From assembly GCA_024644235.1 (NCBI GenBank), contig JAHELJ010000008.1, forward strand, positions 62,001 to 126,000: DNA of 64,000 nt, read 5' to 3'. This DNA is from Lewinellaceae bacterium. GTDB lineage: Bacteria > Bacteroidota > Bacteroidia > Chitinophagales > Saprospiraceae. The translations under genes and the position numbers were made by a program. This document shows, one piece after another, positions 43,608-53,071 of the stretch (position 1 is its first letter; every line of letters starts with the position of its first letter). The notes beneath the pieces are model-generated. The model saw only the letters and a program-made list of their open reading frames with translations, was not told the origin of the DNA and ran no database searches.

Positions 43608-44795
43608 ATGGCTAATAAGGAGGACAGGTTTCAGTCGCACGACCACTACAACGTAGATGCGCTGCTCGAGCAAGATCATTTGCTGGCCAGAGACGCTGTA
43701 AGAACCTGGGTGAAGCAATCCGTTTCACCGATCATCGAAGACTACAGTGAAAGGGCTGAATGCCCGGTACATCTTTTTAAAGAGCTCGCTGAAATTGGTG
43801 CCTTTGGCCCAAGTCTGCCGATTAAATATGGTGGAGGAGGCATGGATGAAATCGCCTATGGTGTGATTATGCAGGAGTTGGAGCGTGGCGACTCCGGAAT
43901 TCGGTCCATGGCTTCTGTGCAAGGGTCACTGGTAATGTATCCGATCTATCGCTTTGGCTCCGAGGAACAACGTATAAAGTATCTCCCCAAGCTGGGTGCA
44001 GGAGAATTTGTTGGGTGTTTTGGTCTGACAGAGCCGGATCATGGGAGCGATCCGGGTGGTATGACTACGCATATTGTTGATGACGGCGATGTCTACATTC
44101 TCAATGGTGCCAAAATGTGGATTACCAATGCTCCTCAGGCGGATGTAGCGGTAGTGTGGGCCAAGGATCAGGAGGGTGCAATCCGCGGACTCATTGTGGA
44201 GAAAGGAATGTCAGGCTTTTCAGCTCCGGAAATCCATGGAAAATGGTCACTGCGGGCATCCAGCACCGGCGAATTGGTTTTTGAAGATGTGCGGGTACCC
44301 AAGAAGAATCTATTGCCAGATGTCAAAGGACTTAAAGGACCGTTGTCATGCCTCTCAAAAGCCAGGTATGGCATTGCCTGGGGAGCAATTGGTGCAGCAA
44401 TGGATTGTTATGATTCAGCTTTACGCTACTCGCTGGAACGCCAGCAGTTTGGCCGGCCTATTGGCGGATTTCAGTTGACCCAAAAGAAATTGGCCGAGAT
44501 GATAACAGAGATCACTAAAGCACAGCTTCTAGCCTGGCGATTAGGCACCCTGGCAAACAAAGGGGAAGCCACTCCCGCTCAGATTTCCATGGCTAAAAGA
44601 AATAACGTACATATGGCATTGGAAATAGCCCGGGAAGCCCGACAGATACATGGAGGGATGGGCATCACCAACGAATATCCAATAATGCGCCATATGATGA
44701 ATCTGGAGACTGTACTCACTTATGAGGGCACCCATGATATTCATTTGCTCATCACCGGTCATAATGTGACTGGCCTGGATGCCTTTAGGGGTTAA
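43608..44795 (+). CDS. gcdH: Glutaryl-CoA dehydrogenase
   Basis: 395 residues from ATG 43608; a TTG at 43581 would extend it by 9 codons. FAD enzyme that oxidises and decarboxylates glutaryl-CoA to crotonyl-CoA in lysine and tryptophan breakdown. Features of the glutaryl type within the acyl-CoA dehydrogenase family: CFGLTEPDHGSDPGGM, MWITNAPQADVAVVWAKD and the C-terminal LETVLTYEGTHDIHLLITGH, with the catalytic base in YEGTHDIH, ending G-L-D-A-F. Divergent from folB. Confidence 0.92.
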   Translation: MANKEDRFQSHDHYNVDALLEQDHLLARDAVRTWVKQSVSPIIEDYSERAECPVHLFKELAEIGAFGPSLPIKYGGGGMDEIAYGVIMQELERGDSGIRSMASVQGSLVMYPIYRFGSEEQRIKYLPKLGAGEFVGCFGLTEPDHGSDPGGMTTHIVDDGDVYILNGAKMWITNAPQADVAVVWAKDQEGAIRGLIVEKGMSGFSAPEIHGKWSLRASSTGELVFEDVRVPKKNLLPDVKGLKGPLSCLSKARYGIAWGAIGAAMDCYDSALRYSLERQQFGRPIGGFQLTQKKLAEMITEITKAQLLAWRLGTLANKGEATPAQISMAKRNNVHMALEIAREARQIHGGMGITNEYPIMRHMMNLETVLTYEGTHDIHLLITGHNVTGLDAFRG

Positions 44796-44888
44796 GATGC
44801 ACCACAACTTCGTGAGATTGCGTTAATTAATTGCAAAAGTTGTTTCCAGGAAAATGTAAAATGCTTAAATTTTCCGTACTGATTCGTG

Positions 44889-46313
44889 ATGATCTTGAAT
44901 TACCAAATCCATATCATCTTATTCTTTCTGATGCTTCCGGCAGCACTTTCAGCTCAAGTTGTTGCATCTACCTTGGCAAATGGCTCGTTTGAAGGCATTC
45001 CACGCCATAGTGTTCCACCGGGATCTTGGTCGAATTGTGGGTTCTTGACTGAATCACCACCTGATGTGCAACCCTCAGGAGCCTGGGAAGTGTTCCGCCC
45101 GGCATACCATGGGTATACCTATTTGGGTATGGTAACCCGCGAAAATGATACCTGGGAAGCCGTAGGTCAACGGCTGTCCACTCCATTAATCGCCGGGCAA
45201 TGTTATTCCTTTAGTCTTTATATGTGCATGTCTAGTGAATACTGGAGTCAGGTGGTACCAGATTCCGTAAGAAGTCGTGAAGAGGACCTTAGCGGACTAC
45301 CTAAGAAAAACTTTAACCGCCCTATAAAACTCCGCATCTGGAGCAGTGACATGTCCTGCAATCGAGTGGAACTTTTAGCAGAAAGCCCGACTGTTTCTAA
45401 TACCTACTGGGAGAAGTATTCATTTCGGTTCAAACCAAAGAAAAAAGTTACTCATTTCATACTCGAGGCATTCTACAAGACACCCACCTTGTTTCCCTAC
45501 AATGGAAATATTCTAATTGATCATGCTTCTACCATAGTACCGATCTCGTGTGATCAAGAGGAAGAACCAGTCGAAGCCCCAATCGTGCAGTTTCTTCAGC
45601 CTATTGAGAAAATCGATCGCAGATTGCATAAAGTGAAAGTGGATGCCACGATCCAGAACATTGAGTCGAAGGATCAGATCACGTTCAAAGTCAACGACCA
45701 ACTGATTAGAGTTTTTGATTTCGATGCGCGAACATCTTCTTTCTCCACTCTGCTCATATTGCGAGAAGGCAAGAATAACCTCAGCCTTCATGCGGAGAAT
45801 GAAGCTGGGCAGGATGACGACGAAACCTCGGTGTACATCGCAGAAACCATAGCGTCACAAGAACCGCCCGGACCACGCTCAACACCGGCCTCTACTCCAA
45901 CTCCACCCAAAGAAGATTTTAGAATCCTGACGGATTTGAATACTAACACTTTAAAAACCGGGCAGATCATACGCGTTGATAGCCTCTTCTTTCAGGCCGA
46001 CAGCTCTAGAATAGCGAAGACCTCTTATACGGTTTTGCAGGAAGTGATTCGTTTCCTAGAGGAACACCCACAGGTCGTAATCGAAGTTGGCGGACACACA
46101 AATAATAAGCCTGCTCATAATTTCTGCGATCAGCTATCCACCGCCAGGGCCCGTGCTGTAGCCACTTATATCAGCAACAAAGGCATACCAGCAGAACGGA
46201 TCAAATACAAGGGCTATGGAAAGAGGCGACCGATAGCCAGTAACGAAACCTTAGAAGGACGCAACAGGAATCAAAGAGTGGAGATAAAGATTCTCAGTAC
46301 AACCGGTTCTTAA
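44889..46313 (+). CDS. Exported OmpA-family protein with carbohydrate-binding-like N-terminus
   Basis: 474 residues with a signal peptide at 1-22. Residues about 27-215 look like a beta-sandwich jelly-roll (NGSFEG at the start and GQCYSFSLYMCMS), similar to carbohydrate-binding modules. An Ig/bacterial fold segment (about 235-310) and a Pro/Thr-rich linker (PGPRSTPASTPTPP) lead to an OmpA domain (about 350-470) with VIEVGGHTNNKP and the peptidoglycan-binding NRNQRVEIKIL. This would link a surface or periplasmic binding part to the cell wall. The 3' end overlaps aroA by 4 bases (convergent). Confidence 0.87.
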   Translation: MILNYQIHIILFFLMLPAALSAQVVASTLANGSFEGIPRHSVPPGSWSNCGFLTESPPDVQPSGAWEVFRPAYHGYTYLGMVTRENDTWEAVGQRLSTPLIAGQCYSFSLYMCMSSEYWSQVVPDSVRSREEDLSGLPKKNFNRPIKLRIWSSDMSCNRVELLAESPTVSNTYWEKYSFRFKPKKKVTHFILEAFYKTPTLFPYNGNILIDHASTIVPISCDQEEEPVEAPIVQFLQPIEKIDRRLHKVKVDATIQNIESKDQITFKVNDQLIRVFDFDARTSSFSTLLILREGKNNLSLHAENEAGQDDDETSVYIAETIASQEPPGPRSTPASTPTPPKEDFRILTDLNTNTLKTGQIIRVDSLFFQADSSRIAKTSYTVLQEVIRFLEEHPQVVIEVGGHTNNKPAHNFCDQLSTARARAVATYISNKGIPAERIKYKGYGKRRPIASNETLEGRNRNQRVEIKILSTTGS

Positions 46314-47581
46314 GTACTTCCTTCATTTACCCTGATCGTCCAGCCAAGGTCGATAAGATGTTGCCAAAAGCCCGGATATGATTTCCCTACTACCGCAGGA
46401 TCTGCAATCCGTACCGGATTAAGCATACTCAGCGGGGCAAAGGCCATCGCCATTCGATGATCATCATATGTCTCAAAAGCTGGACTTTCTAACCAGGTTG
46501 CCTTGCCTTCTAGCAAATAATACTCTCCTTCCTGCTTTTTCCGGAATTTTTCCGGCATCTTGATGAAGCTCACCCCAATCTTTGCGAACTCATTCTGCAA
46601 CGCTGTAATTCGGTCCGTTTCCTTGATGCGCAGCGTTTCCAAACCGGAGAAAATACCTGGCACACCCTTACCTGCACAAGCAACTGCAAGGGTCTGTGCA
46701 ATATCCGGACAATTGATAAAATGATGCTCGAATACCTGCGCCGTCTCTGTCTTTTTACTCAAATGAACTCCACTGTCCGTCCAGGTGCTTTGAATGCCCA
46801 GTTGTTTAAATAATGGCACGGAAGCTGCATCTCCCTGGAGGCTATTTCTAAATAATCCTTTCAGTTCAAGGTCTGATTCTTTTGACAAGGCAGCATTGGC
46901 ATAGTGATAAGATGCCGCAGACCAATCCGCTTCCACAGCAAAGGATTTAGGCAAATATTCCTGACCTGGAACTTTGATTACCTGGCCCGACCATTCGTAC
47001 TCAATCCCAAAGTAATTCATTAAGGCCAACGTCATCTCCAGATATGAGCGGGATACTAGAGGGCCCTTGAGCTGGATTTCCAAGCCGCTGGGGAGACTAG
47101 GAGCGACCATAAGTAAGGCTGAAATAAACTGGCTGCTGATGCCTGATATTACCTCGACTCTGCCTCCGCCCCTACTGGATGAAGGTGAATCGATTTGCAG
47201 AGGTGGGTACCCTTCTTCCTCAAGGTATTCTATGGATGCCCCCAGTACTCGTAAAGCATCTACCAATGCGCCTATCGGTCTTTTCTTCATCCGCTCACTA
47301 CCAGTGAGAATCTTTCTACCCTCCTGAAAAGCCAGGAAAGCCGTAAGAAAGCGGAAGGTGGTTCCAGCAGGTCCCGTATCCAGAACCTCATCCTCACTAG
47401 ATAGCAGCTTCTGCATGGTCACCGTATCTTCTGAAGCAGACAGAAAATCGATCTTAAACTTCTCACGGCAGAGTGCCTGAATAATCAAAGCCCTGTTGCT
47501 AATACTCTTGGATCCATCGAGACGAATAGATCCCTCTAGAGGTATATCTTCCCGCTCCAATTGAAATAGAAGAGAACTCAT
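46310..47581 (-). CDS. aroA: 3-phosphoshikimate 1-carboxyvinyltransferase (EPSP synthase)
   Basis: Joins phosphoenolpyruvate and shikimate-3-phosphate in the shikimate pathway. 423 residues. GSKSISNRALIIQAL near residues 23-37, DTGPAGTTFRFLTAFLA, ERMKKRPIGALVDALR, AVEADWSAASYHYANAAL and LRIKETDRITALQNEF are all diagnostic. The start ATG at 47581 leaves a short leader. phoH lies upstream on the same strand, with 33 bases between. aroB is nearby on the other strand. Confidence 0.96.
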   Translation of the reverse strand: MSSLLFQLEREDIPLEGSIRLDGSKSISNRALIIQALCREKFKIDFLSASEDTVTMQKLLSSEDEVLDTGPAGTTFRFLTAFLAFQEGRKILTGSERMKKRPIGALVDALRVLGASIEYLEEEGYPPLQIDSPSSSRGGGRVEVISGISSQFISALLMVAPSLPSGLEIQLKGPLVSRSYLEMTLALMNYFGIEYEWSGQVIKVPGQEYLPKSFAVEADWSAASYHYANAALSKESDLELKGLFRNSLQGDAASVPLFKQLGIQSTWTDSGVHLSKKTETAQVFEHHFINCPDIAQTLAVACAGKGVPGIFSGLETLRIKETDRITALQNEFAKIGVSFIKMPEKFRKKQEGEYYLLEGKATWLESPAFETYDDHRMAMAFAPLSMLNPVRIADPAVVGKSYPGFWQHLIDLGWTIRVNEGST

Positions 47582-47614
47582 AGGAGTGGCAAAGAAAGAG
47601 AAAAAAACACAGAG

Positions 47615-48577
47615 CTATTCCTCTTCTATCATCTGCTTTTGCGAGATGTCGTATGCGTGAATAATTTCCTTCACCAATCTGTGTCTTACCACATCTTCCT
47701 TAGTAAGGTAAACTGTGCTAATACCTCTCAGGGAACTAAGGATATCAATCGAATGCCTTAGCCCCGAGCGCTGACTCCTCGGCAGATCGATTTGGGACAG
47801 GTCACCAGTGACAATACATTTAGCAGATGGTCCTAATCTCGTCAGAAACATCTTGAGTTGTGTCACCGTGGAATTTTGAGCTTCGTCGAGAATGATGAAT
47901 GCATGATCCAGAGTACGACCCCGCATGAATGCCAATGGTGCCACTTCGATTATTCTAGTTGACATGAATTGCTCCAGTTTGTCGAAGGGTATCATATCGT
48001 CAAGAGCGTCATAAAGCGGCCTCAGATATGGATCAATTTTTTCCTTCAGATCTCCGGGGAGGAAGCCCAGACTTTCACCAGCTTCTACCGCCGGCCTGGT
48101 TAGGATAATCTTCTTAACCCAACGATTCTTTAGTGCTCGAACTGCCAAAGCAACAGCCGTGTAGGTTTTGCCCGTTCCGGCCGGTCCCACTGCAAAAACG
48201 ATATCATTCTTCTCCACCGCTTCTACCAACCTTCGCTGATTAAGCGTACGAGCCTTAATCGCCCTGCCATTGCGTCCGTGAACAATGGTTGCCTGATCTG
48301 ATGCTATATAATCGTGAGCTGGTTCATGACCGTTGAGCAGTTCCACAACCGACTGGGTAGAAAGTTCCTGCTCCTGCCTAAGCATTTTGACCATCATCTC
48401 AAATTTGGATTTGGCCTTCTGTGTCTGCTTTTTATCTCCCTTAAGTTTTAACTGATGTCCGCGTGATGTAAACTGTACATCCGGGAACGCTTCCCGAAGA
48501 AGCTTTAGCTTGACGTTGTTCTCCCCAAAGAGGTCGCGAGGATCCAGATTTTCAAGCTTTAGGACAATTTCACTCAA
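47615..48577 (-). CDS. phoH: PhoH-family ATPase
   Basis: 320 residues, PhoH-like (YbeZ-type) ATPase thought to act in RNA metabolism. FAVGPAGTGKTYTAVALAVRA is Walker A at about 132-152, LTRPAVEAGESLGFLPGDLK is the PhoH signature, and FIILDEAQNSTVTQLKM the Walker B. The N-terminal part resembles a KH-like domain. The start is TTG at 48577; no ATG fits. Its first codons overlap the end of a 36-codon ORF that has a strong Shine-Dalgarno (48570-48680), which suggests translational coupling. Confidence 0.93.
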   Translation of the reverse strand: MSEIVLKLENLDPRDLFGENNVKLKLLREAFPDVQFTSRGHQLKLKGDKKQTQKAKSKFEMMVKMLRQEQELSTQSVVELLNGHEPAHDYIASDQATIVHGRNGRAIKARTLNQRRLVEAVEKNDIVFAVGPAGTGKTYTAVALAVRALKNRWVKKIILTRPAVEAGESLGFLPGDLKEKIDPYLRPLYDALDDMIPFDKLEQFMSTRIIEVAPLAFMRGRTLDHAFIILDEAQNSTVTQLKMFLTRLGPSAKCIVTGDLSQIDLPRSQRSGLRHSIDILSSLRGISTVYLTKEDVVRHRLVKEIIHAYDISQKQMIEEE

Positions 48578-48680
48578 TACCTTTGGATTTTTCTTCTTCT
48601 TGATATTCTATGTATTGCTTTAGTAACTTTGAGGCTTCAAAAATACGAGTAAAACAAGGAAAGAGCGCTGAAAGTTTCAT
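48570..48680 (-). CDS. 36-residue ORF overlapping the phoH start, strong Shine-Dalgarno
   Basis: ATG at 48680, stop TGA at 48570-48572. Upstream reads AGAAGGAGATA directly before the ATG. The peptide is MKLSALFPCF at the start, then helical and Lys/Glu-rich to the end (QEEEKSKGIE). It overlaps the first 8 bases of phoH in another frame (phoH TTG at 48577), so ribosomes that translate it may re-start at phoH. It could be a leader peptide or small protein. No homology is recognised. Confidence 0.55.
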   Translation of the reverse strand: MKLSALFPCFTRIFEASKLLKQYIEYQEEEKSKGIE

Positions 48681-48725
48681 TATCTCCTTCTAAAAATCTA
48701 ATGCTGACAGCAGCATAACTGACAA

Positions 48726-49010
48726 ATGATTCGCCTGGTTAAACTAAGCATAAAACAGGACCAAGTTCAGACCTTCAAAGCATTGTTTAACGAGCATCGG
48801 AAGACGATTGAATCCTTCGAAGGCTGTATAAGGCTTCGGTTGTGGCAAGACCAAGATCAACCATCCGTTTTCTATTCCTGCAGCGAGTGGTATGACATCT
48901 CTTCCCTTGAATCCTATCGGAGTTCTACCTTTTTCCAGGGTATTTGGAAAACCGTAAAACCCCTCTTTTCTGACAGAGCATGGGCATGGAATCTGAATCA
49001 AATCGGGTAG
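48726..49010 (+). CDS. Antibiotic biosynthesis monooxygenase (ABM)-like protein
   Basis: 94 residues of a ferredoxin-like dimeric alpha-beta barrel. MIRLVKLSIKQDQVQTFKALF opens the domain, and CIRLRLWQDQDQPSVFYSCSEWYD with the final Phe/Trp-rich part is typical of ABM/YgiN proteins, which oxidise quinones or polyketides or simply bind them. It ends 7 bases before aroB and is probably cotranscribed with it. Function unproven. Confidence 0.75.
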   Translation: MIRLVKLSIKQDQVQTFKALFNEHRKTIESFEGCIRLRLWQDQDQPSVFYSCSEWYDISSLESYRSSTFFQGIWKTVKPLFSDRAWAWNLNQIG

Positions 49011-49017
49011 TGAGAAT

Positions 49018-50076
49018 ATGAGAGAAATACAAGGACTTTCCTACCCTCTCTTTATCGGTGATTTTTGGGAGGTTTTATTGACTAAAATCAGTGAGCTTGC
49101 ACCCTCTCAAGTTTTTGTTCTGGTGGATCAGAACACAAAAGCTCATTGTTTGCCGGTATTTCTCGATAAAACGGGTTTTTCAGATTCAAAGTTGATTGTG
49201 GTGCCTAGTGGAGAACGTTTTAAAAGTCTTGAAACTTGTCAACAAATATGGAGATCCCTATTCAAGTACAAGGCCGATCGGCATTCCCTTTTAATTAACC
49301 TGGGTGGTGGAGTTATAGGAGATATGGGCGGGTTCTGTGCAAGTGTCTACATGAGGGGTATTCCGTTCATCCAGGTACCCACTACTTTGCTGAGCCAGGT
49401 GGATGCCTCAGTTGGCAGTAAACTCGGAGTGGATTTCAATGGCTTCAAGAACTCTTTGGGTAGTTTTAGAGATCCCGAGGGGGTATACATCGCACCTGGT
49501 TTTCTGGCAACTCTTAGTGACCGTGAATTACTGAGCGGATATGCAGAAATTGTAAAACATGCTTTGATCAGGGATGAAGCCCTATGGAGAGCTCTTCCTA
49601 AAGAACTTTCCAAAGAACATGACCTGAGTGCAATCATCCACGATTCTGTCAAAATAAAAAGAGATATCGTTCAGGCTGACCCTATGGAAAAAGGACTTCG
49701 TAAACTTTTGAATTTTGGACATACAATAGGCCATGCTATTGAAAGCGTTATGTTGGAGAGCTCTGAGCCCTGGCTACATGGAGAATCAATAGCTGCAGGT
49801 ATGATTTGCGAAAGTCATGTTGCCCTGCAGTGCAACATGCTTGGACCAGAGGAATTGAAAACCTTATCTGATAAAATCTTATCGATATTTGGATACAAAG
49901 CGATTCCTGCCTCAAGTTTTATGAGGATTGTCGAAAAAACGAGATTGGATAAGAAAAATAGATCCGGTAGGATCATGTGTACGCTCCTTGAAGGGATAGG
50001 GAATGGTACTTATGACAAAGAAATATCCGAAGCGCATATCCTTAAAGGACTGGAATATTATGCTAATTTTGCATAA
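49018..50076 (+). CDS. aroB: 3-dehydroquinate synthase
   Basis: Second step of the shikimate pathway, needs NAD and a divalent metal. 352 residues. LINLGGGVIGDMGGFCASVYMRG near 93-115 binds NAD, VPTTLLSQVDASVGSKLGVDF follows, and ELLSGYAEIVKHALIRD and LNFGHTIGHAIES carry metal ligands (Glu and two His regions). The preceding ABM-like gene is 7 bases upstream; PBP1A follows 57 bases after the stop. Confidence 0.96.
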   Translation: MREIQGLSYPLFIGDFWEVLLTKISELAPSQVFVLVDQNTKAHCLPVFLDKTGFSDSKLIVVPSGERFKSLETCQQIWRSLFKYKADRHSLLINLGGGVIGDMGGFCASVYMRGIPFIQVPTTLLSQVDASVGSKLGVDFNGFKNSLGSFRDPEGVYIAPGFLATLSDRELLSGYAEIVKHALIRDEALWRALPKELSKEHDLSAIIHDSVKIKRDIVQADPMEKGLRKLLNFGHTIGHAIESVMLESSEPWLHGESIAAGMICESHVALQCNMLGPEELKTLSDKILSIFGYKAIPASSFMRIVEKTRLDKKNRSGRIMCTLLEGIGNGTYDKEISEAHILKGLEYYANFA

Positions 50077-50133
50077 TTGACTAGACTATCAATAATTTAA
50101 ACATTCAATTATTTCATAATACAAAGTCGATAG

Positions 50134-52638
50134 GTGTCAGAAAAACATCAAAAATTTGTGATTAGATGGGCCTGGAGATTGGCTATCGGAGGATTTATTG
50201 CAATTATATTATTCTTCTTTATCCTCTCTTTTCAGAATCTTCCCACTTTCGAGCAATTGGAAAATCCCACAACCAATGAAGCTTCGGAAGTCCTTGCCAA
50301 TGATATGTCAGTACTTGGCCGATATTATCTCGAGAACCGGGTGGCCATTGACTACGGTGATCTTTCACCACATCTTGTAAATGCCCTTATCGCTACAGAG
50401 GATGAGCGATATTTCAAACATTCAGGAATAGATTTTCAAGCCCTGGGGAGGGTGGCAGTAAAATCAGTTTTACTACAGCGAAGTGGTTCTGGTGGTGGAA
50501 GCACGATCACTCAGCAATTAGCTAAGTTATTATTTGATCGTCCTAATTTAGCCCGGATGGGCAAGCTAAGGCGGGCCGTCGTATTGGTAATCACCAAGTT
50601 CAAGGAATGGATCACATCGGTAAAACTTGAAAGAAGCTATACAAAGGAGGAAATCGTGGCAATGTATCTGAATCATTTTGATTTCCTCTACAACGCACAT
50701 GGGATCCAGGCAGCTTCAGAAACCTATTTCGGGAAGGATCAGGCAGATCTGTCTGTAGAAGAAGCTGCTATGTTAGTGGGAATGCTGAAGAATCCATCTC
50801 TATACAATCCAGTGAGAAGGCCTGAATTGGTTCAGCAAAGAAGAATGGTCGTGTTACACCAGATGGAGAAAGAAGGGAAAATCAGCCAGGAGGCATATGA
50901 TTCTTTAAGAGCTGTTCCCATAGATATGTCGGGCTTTCAAACCTCCTCTCACAATACCGGACTGGCACCTTATTTCAGGATGGAAATGCGAAAGGAGCTG
51001 AAACGTATTTTATCCCAAAAGGAAAATCTAAAGCCTGACGGCAAGCCGTACAACATTGATAGGGATGGATTGAAGATCTACACTACGATTGACCAACGTA
51101 TCCAGGAGCATGCTGAAGCTGCGATGGTCAAACATATGACGCTGATCCAAGACCAATTCTTTAGACATTGGAACGCCATCCGGCCTGATCCATGGTCTTA
51201 TAAGGAGGATAATTCCATCGTGGAAATAAAGATGGCCAATCTGGAAGCACAAATTAGGACGTCAAAAAGGTATGCTGACCTTCGTTCACGCGAACTTGAA
51301 CCAGTGCTCACAAGAGCTGGCGGCAACTTTGAAGGTCTTAGTGACCGCGATTTGGAGAGAATGATCGATGAAGATGAAAAGAGCGGTTCACTGAGCGCTC
51401 TGATGGCTCGAAAAGTAATCAATAAGGAGCAAAAAGATCGGTACCAGCAGATCTTGAAAGATCCGCTTTGGAAGGAGATCAAGCAAGGCTGGATCGATTT
51501 CAGCAAGGCCGTTGATAAAGAGTTTTCAACTCCAACAGAGATGCGAGTGTTTACCTGGGAAAATGCCTCTTTCGAAAAAGACACCGTGATGTCGCCACTG
51601 GATTCGATCAAGTATCATCGCAAACATCTGCAAACGGGAATTCTGGCAGTGGAACCACAGACCGGTTATATTAAGGCTTGGGTAGGCGGGATCAATCTCA
51701 AATATTTTCAACACGATCATATTCACACCAATCGGCAGGTGGGTTCAACCTTTAAGCCATTTGTCTATTCCACGGCGATTGCATTTCAAGGTATCTCACC
51801 ATGTTCTAAAGTATATGATGTGCAATATACAATCAGCAAGGGTGAGGGTAATTTTTCAATACCGGAGGACTGGTCACCTAAAAACTCCGATGACGAATAT
51901 GATCAGGAGCCTATCACCTTGTATGAGGGGCTTCGCAACTCGAAGAACACGATTTCGGTCTACCTAATGAAACAGATTGGTGACGTGCAACCCGTTCGCG
52001 ATCTTGCACAAAAGTTTGGAGTTGATAAATCAAAATTGCCCCAGGTGCCTTCACTTTGTCTGGGGTCTGCTGACTTGTCCCTCTTTGAAATGACCGGTGC
52101 GTATTCAGCCTTTGCCAACAATGGAGTTTATGTCAAACCTACTTTTATCAAACAAATCGAAGATAAAAATGGAAAACTAATCTTTCGATCTCTGCCTAGC
52201 GAGGAACGAGTGCTGCAGGAGGATGCAAACTATGTGATGGTCGATATGCTTAAATATGCCCTTAGGGGGCGAGGTGGGTCGCATGATATAATGTCTGAAA
52301 TTGGAGGGAAGACAGGGACAACCCAAAATCACAGCGACGGCTGGTTTATGGGCATCACACCTGGACTGGCAGTTGGCATCTGGGTGGGTGGCGAGGATCG
52401 CTGGATCCGATTTCGCGATATCAGCCTGGGCCAGGGATCCTGGATGGCGAGGCCTATGTTTATTGACATGATCAAGAGGTTGGAAAGCGATCCCGATGCT
52501 GACTATGACAAGACTCTAAGATTTTTCAAACCACCTGGTAGGCTGAGCATAACTATTGATTGTGATGAATACGATCAGCTTCATAAAGAGGATGAACCCG
52601 AAGGATTTGAAATAAAAAGAGAGCAAGACTTCTTCTAA
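50134..52638 (+). CDS. mrcA: Penicillin-binding protein 1A (class A)
   Basis: Bifunctional peptidoglycan glycosyltransferase and transpeptidase. 834 residues. Starts with GTG at 50134. One membrane helix at about 15-36. GT51 domain: ATEDERYFKHSGIDF with the catalytic Glu, GGGSTITQQLAKLL and EIVAMYLNHFDFLYNAHGIQ. Transpeptidase: GSTFKPFVYS (SxxK), the RNSKNT region (SxN) and GGKTGTTQNHSDGWF (KTG). A large insertion between the domains (about 330-480) is rich in charged residues. Acts in cell wall growth with inner-membrane anchoring. Confidence 0.95.
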   Translation: MSEKHQKFVIRWAWRLAIGGFIAIILFFFILSFQNLPTFEQLENPTTNEASEVLANDMSVLGRYYLENRVAIDYGDLSPHLVNALIATEDERYFKHSGIDFQALGRVAVKSVLLQRSGSGGGSTITQQLAKLLFDRPNLARMGKLRRAVVLVITKFKEWITSVKLERSYTKEEIVAMYLNHFDFLYNAHGIQAASETYFGKDQADLSVEEAAMLVGMLKNPSLYNPVRRPELVQQRRMVVLHQMEKEGKISQEAYDSLRAVPIDMSGFQTSSHNTGLAPYFRMEMRKELKRILSQKENLKPDGKPYNIDRDGLKIYTTIDQRIQEHAEAAMVKHMTLIQDQFFRHWNAIRPDPWSYKEDNSIVEIKMANLEAQIRTSKRYADLRSRELEPVLTRAGGNFEGLSDRDLERMIDEDEKSGSLSALMARKVINKEQKDRYQQILKDPLWKEIKQGWIDFSKAVDKEFSTPTEMRVFTWENASFEKDTVMSPLDSIKYHRKHLQTGILAVEPQTGYIKAWVGGINLKYFQHDHIHTNRQVGSTFKPFVYSTAIAFQGISPCSKVYDVQYTISKGEGNFSIPEDWSPKNSDDEYDQEPITLYEGLRNSKNTISVYLMKQIGDVQPVRDLAQKFGVDKSKLPQVPSLCLGSADLSLFEMTGAYSAFANNGVYVKPTFIKQIEDKNGKLIFRSLPSEERVLQEDANYVMVDMLKYALRGRGGSHDIMSEIGGKTGTTQNHSDGWFMGITPGLAVGIWVGGEDRWIRFRDISLGQGSWMARPMFIDMIKRLESDPDADYDKTLRFFKPPGRLSITIDCDEYDQLHKEDEPEGFEIKREQDFF

Positions 52639-52717
52639 CCCAGCTCTGTTGCAAGAGCCCCGTACAGTATATTCCTAATTTCTATCTTTGAGGCCTTTGA
52701 TCTTCTAAACAAAACCT

Positions 52718-53071
52718 ATGAAACCCTATCAGGTAAATCTGCTGACAGCGGTGACTGTGATTGTCATGGGACTATGGGCATATCTGGCCTCAGACAGCCC
52801 TTCTCCCACATCTCTCATACCATCAGCTTTTGGAGTGATTTTTCTACTCCTTCATTCAGGCTTCAAAAAAGAAAATAAGATTATCGCGCACATCATCGTG
52901 GTGCTCACTTTAGTCCTATTCGTTGCCTTGTTTAGGCCTTTGAGCGGAGTGCTGAATAATGGAGACACCCTGGGGATAATCAGAGTGGGAGCAATGATGG
53001 TTGTTGCATTACTTGCGCTTGTTATCTACATCAAGAGCTTTATTAATGCCCGTCGCAGCAAAAGCAGCTAG
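52718..53071 (+). CDS. Small membrane protein, unknown function
   Basis: 117 residues with four helices (about 8-24, 32-48, 59-75 and 85-107), ending in a charged tail (NARRSKSS). TATCTTTG at 52683-52690, 27 bases before the ATG, matches the phylum -7 box, but no -33 element fits the normal spacing. The family is not recognised. Its last 26 bases are overlapped by the proposed start of the HEAT-cyclophilin gene. Confidence 0.6.
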   Translation: MKPYQVNLLTAVTVIVMGLWAYLASDSPSPTSLIPSAFGVIFLLLHSGFKKENKIIAHIIVVLTLVLFVALFRPLSGVLNNGDTLGIIRVGAMMVVALLALVIYIKSFINARRSKSS

